A stretch of 64,000 nt of DNA, from the NCBI RefSeq assembly GCF_000002865.3, contig NW_001865041.1, positions 1,471,850 to 1,535,849 on the forward strand, given 5' to 3'. Positions within the stretch are counted from its first letter, which is position 1. Each line of letters begins with the position of its first letter. The notes beneath the pieces were generated by a model that ran no database searches, was not told the DNA's origin, and saw only the letters and a program-made list of their open reading frames with translations. The translations under genes and the position numbers were made by a program. Shown here one piece after another: positions 17,071 to 30,860 of this stretch. This stretch comes from Monosiga brevicollis MX1 (taxonomy: Eukaryota > Opisthokonta > Choanoflagellata > Craspedida > Salpingoecidae).

Positions 17071-20000
17071 CTACGACTTGCACTTCCACACAAGGATGCT
17101 ACGGAACACACGAGAACAAACAAGCAGTGTGAACAATCGTCGACTCAAAAAAACAAAGAAACAGTCACGCATGGAAGCCTTTGCGTACCAGCAATCCTCT
17201 CGGCCAATGGACACCAGATGACTATCATCGGCCGTGAAGCACAGACGTGTCACGTGATCCGAGTGTCCGACATAGGACTTGTGTTTGCTCTAGGGATCAC
17301 ACACGCAGCACGGTCAGGTGCATAGGCGCACGCGCACACGCGGAGGGCCAAGAGTGCAATGACCTACATGGGTGCTCGGAACGGGCATCTTGAACAGCTT
17401 CACAAATCCACCGTCATCGCCAGTCGCAGCCACGGAGCCGCCATGTGCCACGGCCACCCAGTTGACATCCGCCTGCGCACGAATGTGAATGACAGGGTTG
17501 GTCAGCGTCCCTTAGTTCAAGTGGGCAAGATACGCTCGACACCTTCAGTCTAGAAATCGCTCATTCGTACACCAACCTTGTTGGCATCTGGGGGCCAAAT
17601 GCCTGCCATATGCGGCTCTAGGATGCCATTGTTGTCTACAAAGCTGGGCTGCGCACATGCAAGCAGGGATTCAGCTTACATCAGATTACTCGCTTCAGCT
17701 GCGGCAGATGCCCGCCAACCGACTCACTTCACCATCCAGGTCATCGGTACAGACTGCGCCCGTAGCGGCATTCACGACCACTGTGACATATTGACTGGTC
17801 TCAGCCTTGACGAAGCGGCTCTGTTCTTCCCAGTCCACGTGCGTCACTGCGCCAGGGATGTCTTTGGTGTAGGCCTTGCGTTGCATGTCTGTCACTCTGA
17901 TTCACCGCAGCTAATAAGAAACAAGCAATGCAAGGTGTGCAAGGGCGGGCAGAACGAAGCAACTATGACGGTTGCAAGACTGACTGATAAATGTCGATCG
18001 TCTGATCATTCGAGCCAACAGCCAGAAGGCGGCCATCAGGGCTGAATTTTAGGTCCTTTTTGTATTCATACAAGCACATACGTATCATGTGTTATGGCAG
18101 AACATGTCCGAGGCACATGCGGTTGTCTTCCTGTGAACACGGCTTGCTCACTCCAGATTGCATGCTTACCTGAATAGACTTGCCACGGTCACGCTTGCAC
18201 TTTGGTGCGGCACTCTTTGCCTGCAAGTCATACAGCTGTACGGTGCCATCAAAGAGACCCGCTGCCAAGAGGGTGCCATCCGGCGAGAAGCATAGCGAGC
18301 TATAGAATAGAACAAAGACACAGCATGGGTCAACTGGCTTCTTCGCTTGTTCAACGCAGCCGACCGACGCTGCATGCAGAACACCGTACCGCACAGCTGC
18401 CGTGGTATGAAAGACCGCGAGCTCCTTGGGCGAAGTCACGTCCCACAGACGGATGGTTTTGTCATCACCGCCCGTCGCAAATGTGGTGGGCGAGAAGAGT
18501 TTGCCCTGCAGGGTCCAGGGAGGCTTTCCTGTGAGCGAGGCCTCAAATCAAAGACGCACATGACGCAAAGATGGCGGGTACGCACCTTGCCCGGGTAAGG
18601 CGCCAGGCCCCACAGCTCACCCTCACCATGTCCATCCACCACGACCTGTGGAGTGGTGTCGTTTCCGGCAATAAAGAGCTCACTACATTTGTAAAATCGA
18701 CCCATCACCACCACAGTGCAACATAGCAGGATGAAGGGCAACAACAATGAAAAGCGGGCAAGGCACACCATGGCTCCCGCGCGTCACGAGCGTTTCCTGC
18801 AAAACAGCTGGCGTAGGTAGTCGGGAAACCAGCAGCATACCTTGATTCTGTGCCGACCAAAAAGGCACCACCACGAGCTGGAGCAACAGATCGCAACTCC
18901 TTGCCACGCACTTCAGCTTCCTGAAGCTGCTTGAATGTTGATGCATCCCACAGCTTGATTTTGCCATCCTATACAAGGCCAGCCACCAAAATTAAAAAAA
19001 GAGAGGCAACCGAGCGGTTCAATGGCAGGGCGAACGACATGCCCGATGCAATGAAGCCTGCTTCTTCAAATGCAAACATGGGCCTCACCTTTGCACCAGT
19101 AAGGATGCGCCAGTTTTTGGGACTGTAGAGCGTGCTCATGGTGAAACATGGCTTGGCATGTGCTTCGATGATGCGCACATGGCGGTTTTCCTGCCACTGC
19201 CAGATGGCACCGCTCATGGCTGCTGTGTACGTGGTGCGCTCTGGTCCAAAGGCTACTGCTAACATAGTGGTCATCTTGGCTTCCCGGCTCACTAGACCGC
19301 GCTTGCTCAACAACGCGCTGCCCGCCAAAGTCCAAAAGCGCACGTGCTTGACGCCAACAGTCACAAACTTTGGCCGTCAGTCCAGTAGGAAAGAGTAGTC
19401 AAGATGAATACCAACAGTGAGGATCGTGTTTCCCCAAAGTCAGACGGTCTGGGTTCGAAGCGTGTGGCGCACCTCGTGTTCTGAATCGGGGCGGCAGGCC
19501 ACAGCGAATAAGCGGTGATGGCTGGCCGTGGTCGAGGCGACGCGCGTTCCGGTTTGCCAGCGGTGGACGGCCAGCCTGCCAGCATGGATTTGAAGTCACG
19601 CCCAAGGATCATGATCAGCAAGACAGAGATTCGTTTGAAGGGCATCATGACAGTCAACCACATGGCGGACAACACAAATCCACAATCTTCCTACCCCGAA
19701 TTGTTGCAGGCATCAATGGATACCAGGTGCTTGCCGGAAGCACTGAAATCGAGAGAACAGACAGCAGTCTTGTGAAAGCCCCGGAGGACAGCGGCTGTGG
19801 CTTGGTCCTCAGTGTTCCTATGCAAAGGATATGTAGGCCCGAGCGACAGGTGAGTTCGTAAGCAATGCTGAGGTTCAGAGCACATTTAAGCGCTTGCTCT
19901 GCGCATGTAAATTTCGTGGCGTACCAGACGTGGATGTCAGCCACTACACCCACTTGTCCCGTGGCGACCATGTTCGGCAACTTTGGATGCACTGTGCACG

Positions 20001-23000
20001 AGCCCACATGTGTGGAGCAAGGTGACAGATTCAGATCACACAATACCATTTTAGTATCGTCAAGCACGAAGTTTATTTGACGGCAGTAACGAGTGGTGCG
20101 CACCTGCCAGGCATAAGATGTCATCCGTATGCTTTGTGTAAAAGCGCTATCAGGTCGGGGATACCATGCATCCAGGCGTGAGGCATCAACGTCACACAAG
20201 CGAGGAGATGATTTCATGAGAGGTTGTTCGGGTTATTGGATGCTTCAAGACCAAGCACCGACCTGGGTATTACGCGACACGTTGTGCACGATGCCCAAGC
20301 CCGCAGCATGGTACACGATACGATCTGCAGTGCGTCATTGCAGAGAAAAAGAACAGCAACGCATAATCTGATATGAGCTATGTTAGAGCACAATAAATCC
20401 GGGTGGGGTGGGAGGGACAGAGAAAGATGGAGCAGCCAAGGAAGCAGCAACGAGGCGAGGGGCCGAGGTTCGGCCGGCGCACATGTGCAGGGCAAGCCAC
20501 ATACGCTCATCAATCATTCGGGCATTGTTGCGGGCATCAAAGCCTCGGTAGCCATGACAGTATGCCAGTGACAAGCCCACGATGGCCGCAGCTAGATCAT
20601 GCCATTTCAAAACAACGCGCGTTAGTTAGCACTTGAGCTTGGCTCAAAGGCCCTGCGCCATCGTCTGGAAAGTACGGTCCGCATGAAAGACTCACCACCC
20701 TGCTTGCGTCCTCCAGCTGCAGCGACCTTGCGCGTCATGCCTTTTGTCTTGGTGCGGACCTTGCGGCGCGCACTCTCGCCTTGTGCGGGGCGCAGTTTTT
20801 CGTCAAAAGTTTTCTCCGTGTAGTCAATGGCTTGCTCACGGGCGACGTCCGAGTCATACCTAACGCAAACACCCCACAGTTGAGGCCAGAATGGTCCAGG
20901 GGGAAAGAAATTATCAATCATTTGGAAATGCACAATGTGCCGGGACCAAGTCTATTGCCCACGCCCGTCTAAAGCATGACCAACCCATCTTCTTCCGAAT
21001 CACTGAGCGAGTCGTCGCTGTCTCCAGCTAGCCCAACCGTGCTAGTCGGGTCGGAGGCTGTGATGGCTGCGCTTGCCGCGCTCCGCCCTACATATTCACG
21101 CAGCAACAACAAGGTCAATCACCAAACCCGGACCCCGTGTATCCCGTCTTTAACACAAAGGCTCGCCGATGTCCGCTTTACGTACCATAGTCCCAGAGAA
21201 TGACAGATGTATCGTTGCCACCCACAGTGACCAGATAGGCGTCATCAAAGGAGAAACGCGTATTGGTGACATGGGCCGAATGCCCCTAAGAAAAGCACCG
21301 TTGACGCAGGGCCCGCACAATATTGACATGAGGCGTGTTGTGAAGCCATCTCATGCTCTTGGAATCATTTTGATTTGGGGAACAAACCATGTACTTCTTG
21401 AACTTGCTGTACTGGCCTGTGGCCGGAAAGTCAAAGAGCTTTACAAGCCCAAAGTCATCTGCCGTGGCCAACACCTGTCAATAACGTGACGAAGAGCGAC
21501 GCGTTACAAAGGTGACAAGTTTACACAGTCAAGCCATGCGGCATTCAAAGACATTGTGCTGCATTGGCCAGGCCAGAGGCAATGCCTGCCCAGGTGTCTT
21601 GGGGCATGATCCTCGAGCAATTAAACGTACTGATTTGTCCCGGGTGAGGCAAGCAGCATTGACGTCTGTCACGTCGGAGCTGGGGGGCCAAACGCCAGAC
21701 ATTTGATCACCAAGCACACAGGTCCACGTGTGCCACTGGATTTGTTTGGAAACGGCAGTGGTCAGGGCTTGCCGCTTGCCGCTGGGGGCCTCAAAATAAA
21801 GCAGTTCCTTGGCGCCCGAATTGACCATGAGCAGTTGACCACTTTGATTCCAATCAACGTGAGTGATGTAGGATGATGCGCCCTTACAGACACCCACGCG
21901 CTTCCAGGTACCAGTTGCGTAGATGTCCACAAAATTATCATGGGTGGCCACTGCTACAAAAGCACTCTTGTGTGCCTCACCCGTGCCAGGGGCGAACTTG
22001 ATGTCAGAGACATTTTCCTTGCGGTGATGTGCCGTATGTACCGGTGCAGCACCTTCACCCAGCTGATCTAGCGCATACACGCTCCAGCTGCCATCTTTGA
22101 ACCCGACTGCGATCCATTGGCCATCAGGCGATGCATGTACCGCGCGCGCTGGTTTGGCAAGATGGGTCAGCGACAACTGCTCGGTTCCAGTGCCGCAATT
22201 GAAACAATGAGAACAAGGCAAGCTTGAGCTGTCGTGCGCAAAGTACCAGCAGGTCTGCGAGCTCACCTGGCGGCACTTGTCCAGATCCCAAGCGATCAAG
22301 TGCTGATCATCAGATACGGTGAAGGCCTGACTGGCGCTGGGATGCATGGCCAAGCCCCACAGCTCACCTTCAGCGTGGCCCTGTGTAGCGAGAAATCAAG
22401 CGTGTACCCAATTCAAGAGTAAGCCGACCTGTGTCAGTCAAAATGATCAGAGTATACTATCCAGAGGCAGTTCTTAGCCCCATCGACTACATACAGATAC
22501 GATGACATCAACGGCGCCATTGGACGAAGTAATCTGTGCAATTTGCCCAGTAGCAAGGCCGGCATAGACGGCATGCTACTCGGGCGCCATGATTATCGAC
22601 AAGGTTAAGAGAGGCTTGAGTCTTTTGGGTCAGAAGTGTGGGAAGAAGTGGCGGGGGCCCAGGTGGTTGTGCGGCACGGTCGTTGCACGCAAAGACTGAC
22701 CTGTGCTAGAGCCACGGCTCGAACGGGCGGTGTGTCACGGGCCAGTGCACACGAATCGGTAGTGCACTTGTCCTGCCTGATACAACAAAACCTCGGGTAA
22801 GCATGTGGATACACGTGCACTTTTTTTGGTGCAAAGTCACAGCTGCTCTTATTTTAATCATTTCTTTATTTAGCATGAAGAGAATTCTCACCGAATTGTA
22901 TAGGTTTGCAGTTTGGAAGCAAAGCTGTTGGACCAGAGAGATACCTCTCCTTTCTTGCTGCCACTGACAAAGCCATCGCCCATGGCTACACGACAGTCAA

Positions 23001-26000
23001 AATACAGCAGTCAGCCCGCTTTGAGCGAAATATCGAGCTCTCTCTATATGCAATGGAAGGCCGTCGAACACAAGGAAGGACACTCGGACCTTTGAGAGTA
23101 AAAATGGGAGAGGCGTGGCAGTCGTAAACGGCGCGCAAATTGCGATCTGCACCCCACCTGTTCAATGAGCACAAAGGTGCGTGCGTGCGTGAGAAAGAGA
23201 GAGAGGGAGAGAGAGGAGAGAGGGAGAGAAAGAAGAAGGAGAAGAAGAAGAAGAAGGAGAAGAAGAAGATAAAGAAGAAGATGAAGAAGAAGAAAGAGAA
23301 GGAGAACGATGATATACCCGTAGACTTTGCCATTGGCGCCACCAGTAAAGCACTGGCCGTCAGCAGAGAAAGTTGCGCATAGCATTGTGTCCTGCACATC
23401 AAACACAAAAGGCAAATTTTGGTCACCGTGGGCAGAGAGCAGCGATGGATTGACACATGGATAGGAGCCTCGAAAAGTCTCATGTACAGCATACCTGGGG
23501 GCCAACAGATCCAAAGACGCCGCGTTTGCCCGTCAACGTGCTGCCCTTTTGCTCCCAAAACTTGATATGCTTCACTCCTACGGAAACAAGCTGCGCATGG
23601 CATGGGAGAGGCAACATTGCGCGTGAGAGCCAAGGCATCAAATCCAAGCAGTTGGATGTAAAGTATACAAAATCACACACCGACTCCGTGGCTTGAGGGT
23701 GAAAGCACACTTCAAAGATCTTGTCCTTGTGGCCACGCGCTGAAGCCAGCTGAGTGCCGCGTTTCCAGTCCCAGATGCAGATGCTGTCGTGTCAAAGGTG
23801 TTGTAATCAGAGGGCTGCTGCAATCGCGACGGCCTCAAGGTGAACAGGACTCACCTGTGATCGTTATCCAGGCCCACCGAGGCCAAGAGTTTACCATTGT
23901 TGTGAAAGGCCAGTGCACACACGCCCCGCTCATGAAAGCCTAACCAGACCCAAAGGATGAGGCGTCAAAGTGCTGGGCCAGGAACAGTCTGGGCGAGCTC
24001 TCAAAATCAGCCAGCCACAGAGCCGAGAGCAATTGATCCCAGTCAAGCGACTGACCCTTCAAAATCGACTGAACCTCCATCGTCTGCAGGTTCCAAACGT
24101 GGATGACGGGCTCCTTGCCCACCTGTCCCGTCGCGATCAGATCCAGCCCTTCATGATGAGCCATGCATAGGATATCATCTGTGTGCCCCACGTAAAAGCG
24201 CTGCTCGCCCGTGCTGTAGGAAGCGGGCCAGCATCATGTCATCAGTCATGCCGAGAGAAGGCGGTCAAATCGGCGCTTACCCACTGTCATGCCACAAACA
24301 AAGAGCACAAAGGTCACCTCTTGCTTACTTGAAATCGTGAATGACGCCGACAGCCGCCACGTGGTAGATGAGACTGTTGAGGGTCTCATCATAAAAGACG
24401 TTATTCCGCGCATCGTAGCCGCGATAGCCAAAGACGCGTCGCATGCGTAGGCAACGATCTGGAGGGGGAGCCCGGCGAACCTATTGGAACAACGAGTCCA
24501 AAAAAAGCATGCATATGATATTACAAATGTCAACACGCAGCTAGCCACAGCGTGTGTCCCAAAAGACCCAATGAAGAAGAAATTAAATTCAAACTAAGAA
24601 AGATATGCTAGGAGAGAGCATAGGGTCGCTATCAGCGTGCCTACCGTCTTCATAGCATCTCGAGCAGCTTGTTCTCGCTCAAAGCTGCGATCCTTGACCG
24701 TGTCATTGCGGCGTGAATAGTCGGCGCGCGCTTCACGTTCAACATCAGAATCAACCTCATGGGCCCCCTCGTCCATGTCCAAGCCCGTTTCATAATCGGA
24801 CTTGAACATGCATAGTGGGTGGGTCAAAATGAAATCCACAGGTGAGTTGTTCCAAGCAGACCAGGATCACGTTGATTTGATCCCAAACGAGAAAAGCGTC
24901 GAGGTCAAGAGATAATTGCATGTGCAGGTACAGGACACGTCAATGTTCAGGGCCCACCTCTTCGTCGGCACTGGCGTACTGGTCAAACTCGTCAGGCTGG
25001 CCACCGGAAGGATGCACCCGCCATTGAAAAACCGAGTGGTCTGCACCACCACTGGAAATGATGCTGAGTAGTCGTAGTCGGGACAACCGCAACCAACCAA
25101 AATGAGTGCTCGAGACCGAATTGAAGTTGACCCTAACGGTGCCGATGGACTCAGCCAGCACCGCTTCGTTGAGTCACAGATCTTTGGCACAGCACATACC
25201 GCGATGAAGAAGGCGTCACGGCTAAATTTGTCACATGCGCAGAATGACCGCGGTAAACTCGATAGGCCGCGCTGCATTGGAGAAAACAAAGCACGCGCCA
25301 GTGAGACACGTTCTTCGGATACAGTAGGAAAGCCTGACGCGCACTTGCCCTGGCTGTGGTGAAGGGTAGGTGAAAATCTTCACTCGGCCGTAGTCATCAC
25401 CCGTCACCACTGTGAAACGTCCGCATGAACATGCGTGAGTTGGGTGTGAAGCTAGTCGTGCGCACTACATCCGTCTTGCATAAATCGCGCTGCAATGGAA
25501 TCTGGGTTGCCTGTTACGCACCCGTGTCGTTGAGAACGGCAACGGCGTTGATGTCATTAGCATCGGCATACTTGCCCCAGATGCCCTGGACGTCCTCCCC
25601 AATAGGCATGGAGCGCATGTGCCATCTGTCAATTGCAGGCCAACGCGTAAATTATGAGTGGAGTTCCGGCCAGGGGTAGGAGAAAACAATATCCACGTAC
25701 GCAATGTTGGTGGGTAAGCTGGTCGCATGTCGACCGGTGCTGGCCTCAAGCACAGTCAGGCTGCCGTCGCCGCATGTCACTGCCAAATACTGGTCGTCCA
25801 CGCTAAAGTCAAGGTGGGCGATGAACGTCGAGCGGACACGCTCGTGGAAAACCTGTGGCATGTAAACAGTGGTAGAGCAAACCGCTTTGCATGAGGCGGA
25901 ATGAGGGCAGGCACCACGTGATTGCGCAAGGTGTGGATGCGGTCAAACCTTGCTGCACCTTGCACCATCGTTCTCGATGGTCATCAAGAGAACATATCCA

Positions 26001-26534
26001 TCGTTATAGCCCACGGCCAGGCGATTGCCACCGGCGCTGAAGCGCACGACATTAACGGCCTCGTTGGTCTTATGACGCGCAAACACCTGTCAATTCCAGG
26101 CAGCCGATCCCCGATCCGAGGAACGTGCAGTGGTGGTCAATGCTGGCCGAAGGATGTGGACTGCGAAGCTCAAGTCTGGGTCTTACCTCTTGCCCATCGT
26201 TTCGAAGCAAGCAAAGACGCCCATTGCTGGCGCCAACAGCAATCAGCTGGTCACTGGGGCTGAAGATGAAGATAACAGTGTAGCCAGTGAGACGTTGGCT
26301 TCTAAATGTGCAAGCAAGAAACATTTCCGGTACCATTTACCAACCTCATGGCACAGGTGCGAAGGCCGGCACCCAAATTGAAAACGGCTTCACAGGCGTG
26401 GGTATCACAATTCCAGATGCGGAGTGTTTGGTCATCGCTGGAATGGACACACGTAAGCATTATAAGAAAGTGGGATCCTGCGCAGAGTGTGACCTAAACG
26501 AGACAGGCAGGAAGGCAGGCGGAGGGGGGGGGGG

Positions 26535-26627
<93 letters not shown>

Positions 26628-28811
26628 CGACACAAAGCGGCTTGTAGAACAGCGACCTACCTGGCCGTCACGAAGCGCTCAGTAGAGTGCATGGCATCGA
26701 GTCCCCAAAGCTCACCGGGCGCATGTCCCTATTTAGTAGTTTATAGGATTGAGTCTTGTGACCACTGAATGCTATTTCTTGAGTGGCCCGCCTTTGAGCG
26801 ATAATAATCAAATCTTCACGACCAATTTGCAAGGGAGGCTTGGTGCACGAGGCAAGGTAGCAGAGTGCATACACGGGTGAGAAATTGTGGGTGCTCGCGG
26901 TCGCGACCATTGATGAGGATGAGTTCAGAGTCCTTGGTGCCGCAGATGATAATGTCGTTATGCCAAGCGACCGAGCGAAGGACCATGCCTGTGTATGAAC
27001 AAGGAAAAGAAGAAAGAAAAAAAAATAAAAAAAAAAATAAAAAAATTGAGGCTGGATCAACCCATGGCCAGGAACAGCTAGTCTTGGACGCCGATTCGGC
27101 ATTGTGCACCAGTGTAAGTTTGGAATAGCGGTTCGTACCCTCGTAGCCAATTGGCGTTGTCGCCAGATCTACTACAATGACAGGGGAGAAGTCACGCTCC
27201 CACATCCGCACCAATCCGTCCTGCAAAGAAATGAGTTGGGCAAAGGAGGAGTGCTTTCAGACATGCTTAAAGGTAAAACTAGTGTCTGCGAATTTGAGTC
27301 CCATACCTTGCCCGCAGAGACGAAACCGTCAGTGCTGTTGTGCAAACAGAACACAGGTCCCTGGCATGCGAAATCAAGCACGGCAAGGGGTCGTAGCAGT
27401 GGTGAGGGTTCTGGTCGTCAAAGAGACACATTCAAGTGTACAGCTCAAATGCAAGACCAACGAAACGAGCTCAGGCATCAGAGGCCGGCTTAACAAACAT
27501 ACGGTGTGGGCTGGAATGCTTTTGACATGATTGCCACTCTTCCATGCCAAAATCTCGCCACTGAGGCTGCCTGAATAGGCAATGCCTGAGGCGCCGTACG
27601 CAATGCTAAGCTGCGTCTGGAGGTTCTGAAGAGACGCGGGAAGGATGAGCAGTAGCAAAACATGCAGTCAAACGAAAGCACCACTGTAAAAACCAAAGCA
27701 AAAACTACAAAGGTGCATGGGCAGATTCGGCGAGAGCCGCGCGTCACCAACTTCGTTATCACTCGTGGGCGAGGAGAGGGTGTTGCCGCTCAACTTCCAG
27801 AAGCGCACGTGTTTCAGTCCACACGTAGCCAATTGTGTGGGATCGGCTGGGTTCATGCGGATATCAAACACCTGACCGGCAAAGCGCACACGATCAGATC
27901 AATGCTTCATTCTCCAATGCCATTGTGGGTGGTATAGTCGAGGACGTGGCGGCGGCATGCTGTAAGCAATGCCCATGGGCATCGGGCAAAACAGCCAAGC
28001 AAGACACTTACCCGTTCACGATGCCCTGAGGTGGTGGCGAGCAGCGTGCCCGTGGCCCATTTCCACACGGCAATGGTGTGGTCGTCGTCCAGTCCAACTG
28101 AGGCCAGCTATGAAAACCATGCATTAGATCATCAGTTTGGCAATTGTTCACAAAAGGAATGGCACACGCAACGGGCCATGGCATGGCGCACCAAGGTGTC
28201 ATCTGCTTCACTGAAGGAGATGGCAGCTATGCCCTGTTTATGCGCCCCGGTAAGAATGGAAACAGTCCGCAAATCGTTTGAGGTCCAGACATGAATGGCG
28301 GCCTCACGACCAAGCTGGCCAGTGGCGATTGTGTTGCGATCGCGGTGCATGGCCATGCTGGAATGGCAGAGGAGAAAGCAATAAAGTAGCCGATTAGGTA
28401 CAGCTCTAGCAAGGTCACGATGGCATGCCCGGCCGAAGCGCTACCTGATAATGTCATCATCGTGCTGGAGATAGAAGCGTTGACGTCGCGGCTCAAGATT
28501 CAACAAGACAGCGGTGCCTATTCACCAAGGAGATCAAGGGGGTGAAAATAAGAATCAGGCGGGGAACGGAGCGACGAGAGCTGGCTTCAGCTTTGTGGTC
28601 TGCTTCACGGGGCGGGCCGCACCGGCGACAAAGTAGATCACTTCTTGCTGGCTGTTGATGTAAATGTTGTTGCGACATTGGTGCCCTCGGTAGCCGTAGA
28701 TCCTATGACCCTGCCTGTGAGATGGGGCATTGATAAAACAGGGCATGCTGTATTCAACAAAGGTGCGGCTCACCATTCCAGGCGCAATTGCGCCTGTGGA
28801 CACGCGGCCAT
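17071..28811 (-). CDS. EML6: EML5/EML6-type echinoderm microtubule-associated protein-like
   Basis: A very long minus-strand gene of many small exons. Its translation follows human EML5/EML6 from end to end. It starts MAACPQAQLRLEW and goes into the first HELP motif GYRGHQCRNNIYI (28702-28623). The second HELP, GYRGYDARNNVFY, is near 24430-24361, and the third, GYRGFDARNNA, near 20565-20521. Each is followed by tandem WD blades such as ATGQVGKEPVIHVWNLQTM and TVGVKHVRFWTLAGSALLSK. Acidic linkers (DSDVEREARADYSRRN; DVAREQAIDYTEKTFDEK) sit where EML6 has them. The last exons 17277-17189 and 17098-17071 end in DCCILVWKCKS. Known: EMLs fold as HELP-containing tandem beta-propellers (TAPE) and bind tubulin. 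Inferred: a microtubule or ciliary role, about 1900-2000 residues. An upstream in-frame ATG at 28865 is an alternative start. Introns hold several microsatellites. Confidence 0.93.
23189..23310. repeat. Purine-only (GA/GAA) tract in an EML intron
   Basis: About 120 bases of almost pure G and A on the plus strand, mixing GAGA and GAAGAA units. It is intronic on the minus strand, where it forms a pyrimidine-rich run. Confidence 0.9.
26537..26627. repeat. (GA)n microsatellite in an EML intron
   Basis: About 85 bases of GA after a 14-base G run. It lies between two WD-repeat exons of the EML gene. Confidence 0.96.
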
Positions 28812-28865
28812 GATGACAGCGTCGGCGGCAGTGTTAGCCTGGCAGATTCCAACCATCGAGAGCAT

Positions 28866-29445
28866 GGTGAGTGTTCAGATCAAACAAGAGTGCGCAGGCA
28901 TTGCGACGGTGATCGGCTGCACGATCCGCAGTGCACATTCCCTCTTATACACTCCTCGCTCCTGGCTTGGCCCCTATCTAATCCAGCTCTCTCACCCTGT
29001 TTGCCCACCCGACAGAACGCCCCCCTCTATGAACGACCCGGCGATGCTGCGCTGTGCTCGTTTGGTCCGAAGGGCGTCCGTACCTCTTCACACCCCCAAA
29101 CGAACCCTTTGAAACTGTGCTTTTCTCTCTCTGTGAGTCTCTGTGTCTCTCTCTGTCTCTCTGTCTCTGTCTCTGTCTTCTCTGTCGCTCTCTCTTTGTG
29201 TCTTTGCTCTTTACTTCAAACCGACCAAACCTGTCTCTCTTCAAAATCGAGTTGTCAGCATCAAGCTTGCTGGGTATGGGCGGTTGTGGATTAAACTGCG
29301 GTTAATTTTGTAGCCCAAGTTATACAAAAATGCGCATGATGATTACAAGATGTAAGCAGTGTTGAAATTTTAGTTTTTTAAAATTTCGTTTTCGGTCTTG
29401 ACCAGGATTGGACGAGCGGCAGTGCCGGGGTAGAACGAGTCAACC
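28866..29445. promoter_or_regulatory. Divergent promoter region, EML gene / LAP1-like gene
   Basis: About 580 bases between the starts of a minus- and a plus-strand gene. It contains a CT-rich (TCTCTG)n-like stretch at about 29128-29200. No TATA box is evident for either gene. Confidence 0.5.
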
Positions 29446-30860
29446 ATGGTGGAGACTCGTAGTGGGCGCCGCACCCGTGCGCCCACAGACAGCCGTGCCA
29501 GCACGGCTGCAGTCAGCAAAGCCTCGAAACAGACACCTATTCGGCCCAAAACACCAAAATCCACGCCGCGCCGACCTCGTGCCTCAACCGTGAAGGCGGT
29601 GCCCGAGCCCGTGTCAGAGCCTTCTAGCAATACCTCGACACCCAAAGCGAAGGCCAAACCCATTCCTCAAGCTGCTGAGGAGGTTGATAAGAGGATCAGC
29701 GAAGCAAACGTTGGTTCCCGCTCGCCCTATCCCACCAAGGTGGAAGCTGCCTCCCGCTCCTCTAGCAGTGATGAAGCAGATTCGGCTGTGCGCTCTCCCG
29801 AGCCTAGCGAGGTCGTGGTCGCGTCGCCGCCTCGGCAAGTGAAGCTACCCTCCCAGAGCGTATCACCACGACACCGCGTGAATACGGAACAGCAAGACCA
29901 AGAGAGTCCTTCCGCCTCAAGTGGTGGGAATGCTCGTTGGGTCGTGGCCGTGCTTGTGCTCATCATCGCGGCCGTGGTGTCAGCGCAGTACCCCGGCGCC
30001 CTGCTCTCCCTGCTCTCTGGACATGCCCATGAGCCGGCACGTCAGACGAGCTCCATGCTCGACAAGAAGGCTTTTCAGCTTGCTGCCGAGCTGGACATGC
30101 AATTCTCGACACCCAGTCATCTCTATAGCTCGCTCATGGGACCCGTACTGGCCAACCTGGCTCTGCACGATACTCACACAGCACCCAAAGTGCCCCTGGT
30201 GATCACCATCATCGGCAACAATCGTTCGAAGCAAAAGGCCCTCCTAAGCGCCATCAACAAGCTACGGGTTCACAGCGAACCACCGATCCAGGTGGCCACC
30301 AACACCCCGGCAGCACTATTGCAAGAGCATCTTGAAACAGCTCTTCGCCGGAATCCTCGCGCAACCATCAATATTCGGGACATGTCCAGCATGAATGGTA
30401 AGCTTTTCCTCTTTGGTTTTCGTTGAAACCTCATGGGGGACGCCATATTCCTTTCAAATTTCTTAATCTGCACAAATGTGACCGCCACAGGAGCATTTGA
30501 GCTGCTACATACTTGCTTAACCGAAAACCACGCTATTGTGGGTTCAACATCCACGCGCCAAAGCGTATTTGTCATCAACTTTCCTGACACTACTTTGGTA
30601 AGTGGACGTACCTGGCTGCCTTTCTGCGCCGTTCGATGGGAATGGCAGCTTCACTTCCAAACACCTGGCCCCCTTTGACCCGTCAGCTATCAAGCACAGC
30701 CTTGGAGGAACTGGAACAAGCTTGCCATGAAGGACCGTTCAAGTGTCAGCAAGCACTGGGCACAATCGCAGCGCCCACGCTGCTGCAAAGCATTTCGCAG
30801 CGCCACGAGGATATTCAAGCCTTGTCGCGTCGCCTTCAGACTTTCGTGCCTGCATTTTGA
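29446..30860 (+). CDS. LAP1-like (torsin-1A-interacting protein-like) membrane protein
   Basis: Three exons (29446-30397, 30491-30597, 30687-30860) give 410 residues. Residues 1-160 are basic/Ser-Pro-rich and disordered, and begin MVETRSGRRTRAP. One hydrophobic helix lies at about 165-187 (WVVAVLVLIIAAVVSA). The C-terminal globular part holds VPLVITIIGNNRSKQKALL, then STRQSVFVINFPDTT. This layout, a nucleoplasm-like tail, one helix, and a lumenal alpha/beta domain starting with a hydrophobic strand, matches LAP1/LULL1. Those are inner-nuclear-membrane/ER proteins that activate the AAA+ ATPase torsin with an arginine finger. The match is by layout and a few strand motifs; I could not place the finger arginine with certainty. 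Other single-pass nuclear-envelope proteins remain possible. Confidence 0.5.

Noticed and set aside
19440-19470. A GGTTCGAA-like B-box that could mark a tRNA gene
   Set aside because: No matching A-box or cloverleaf could be drawn around it, and it lies in an EML intron.
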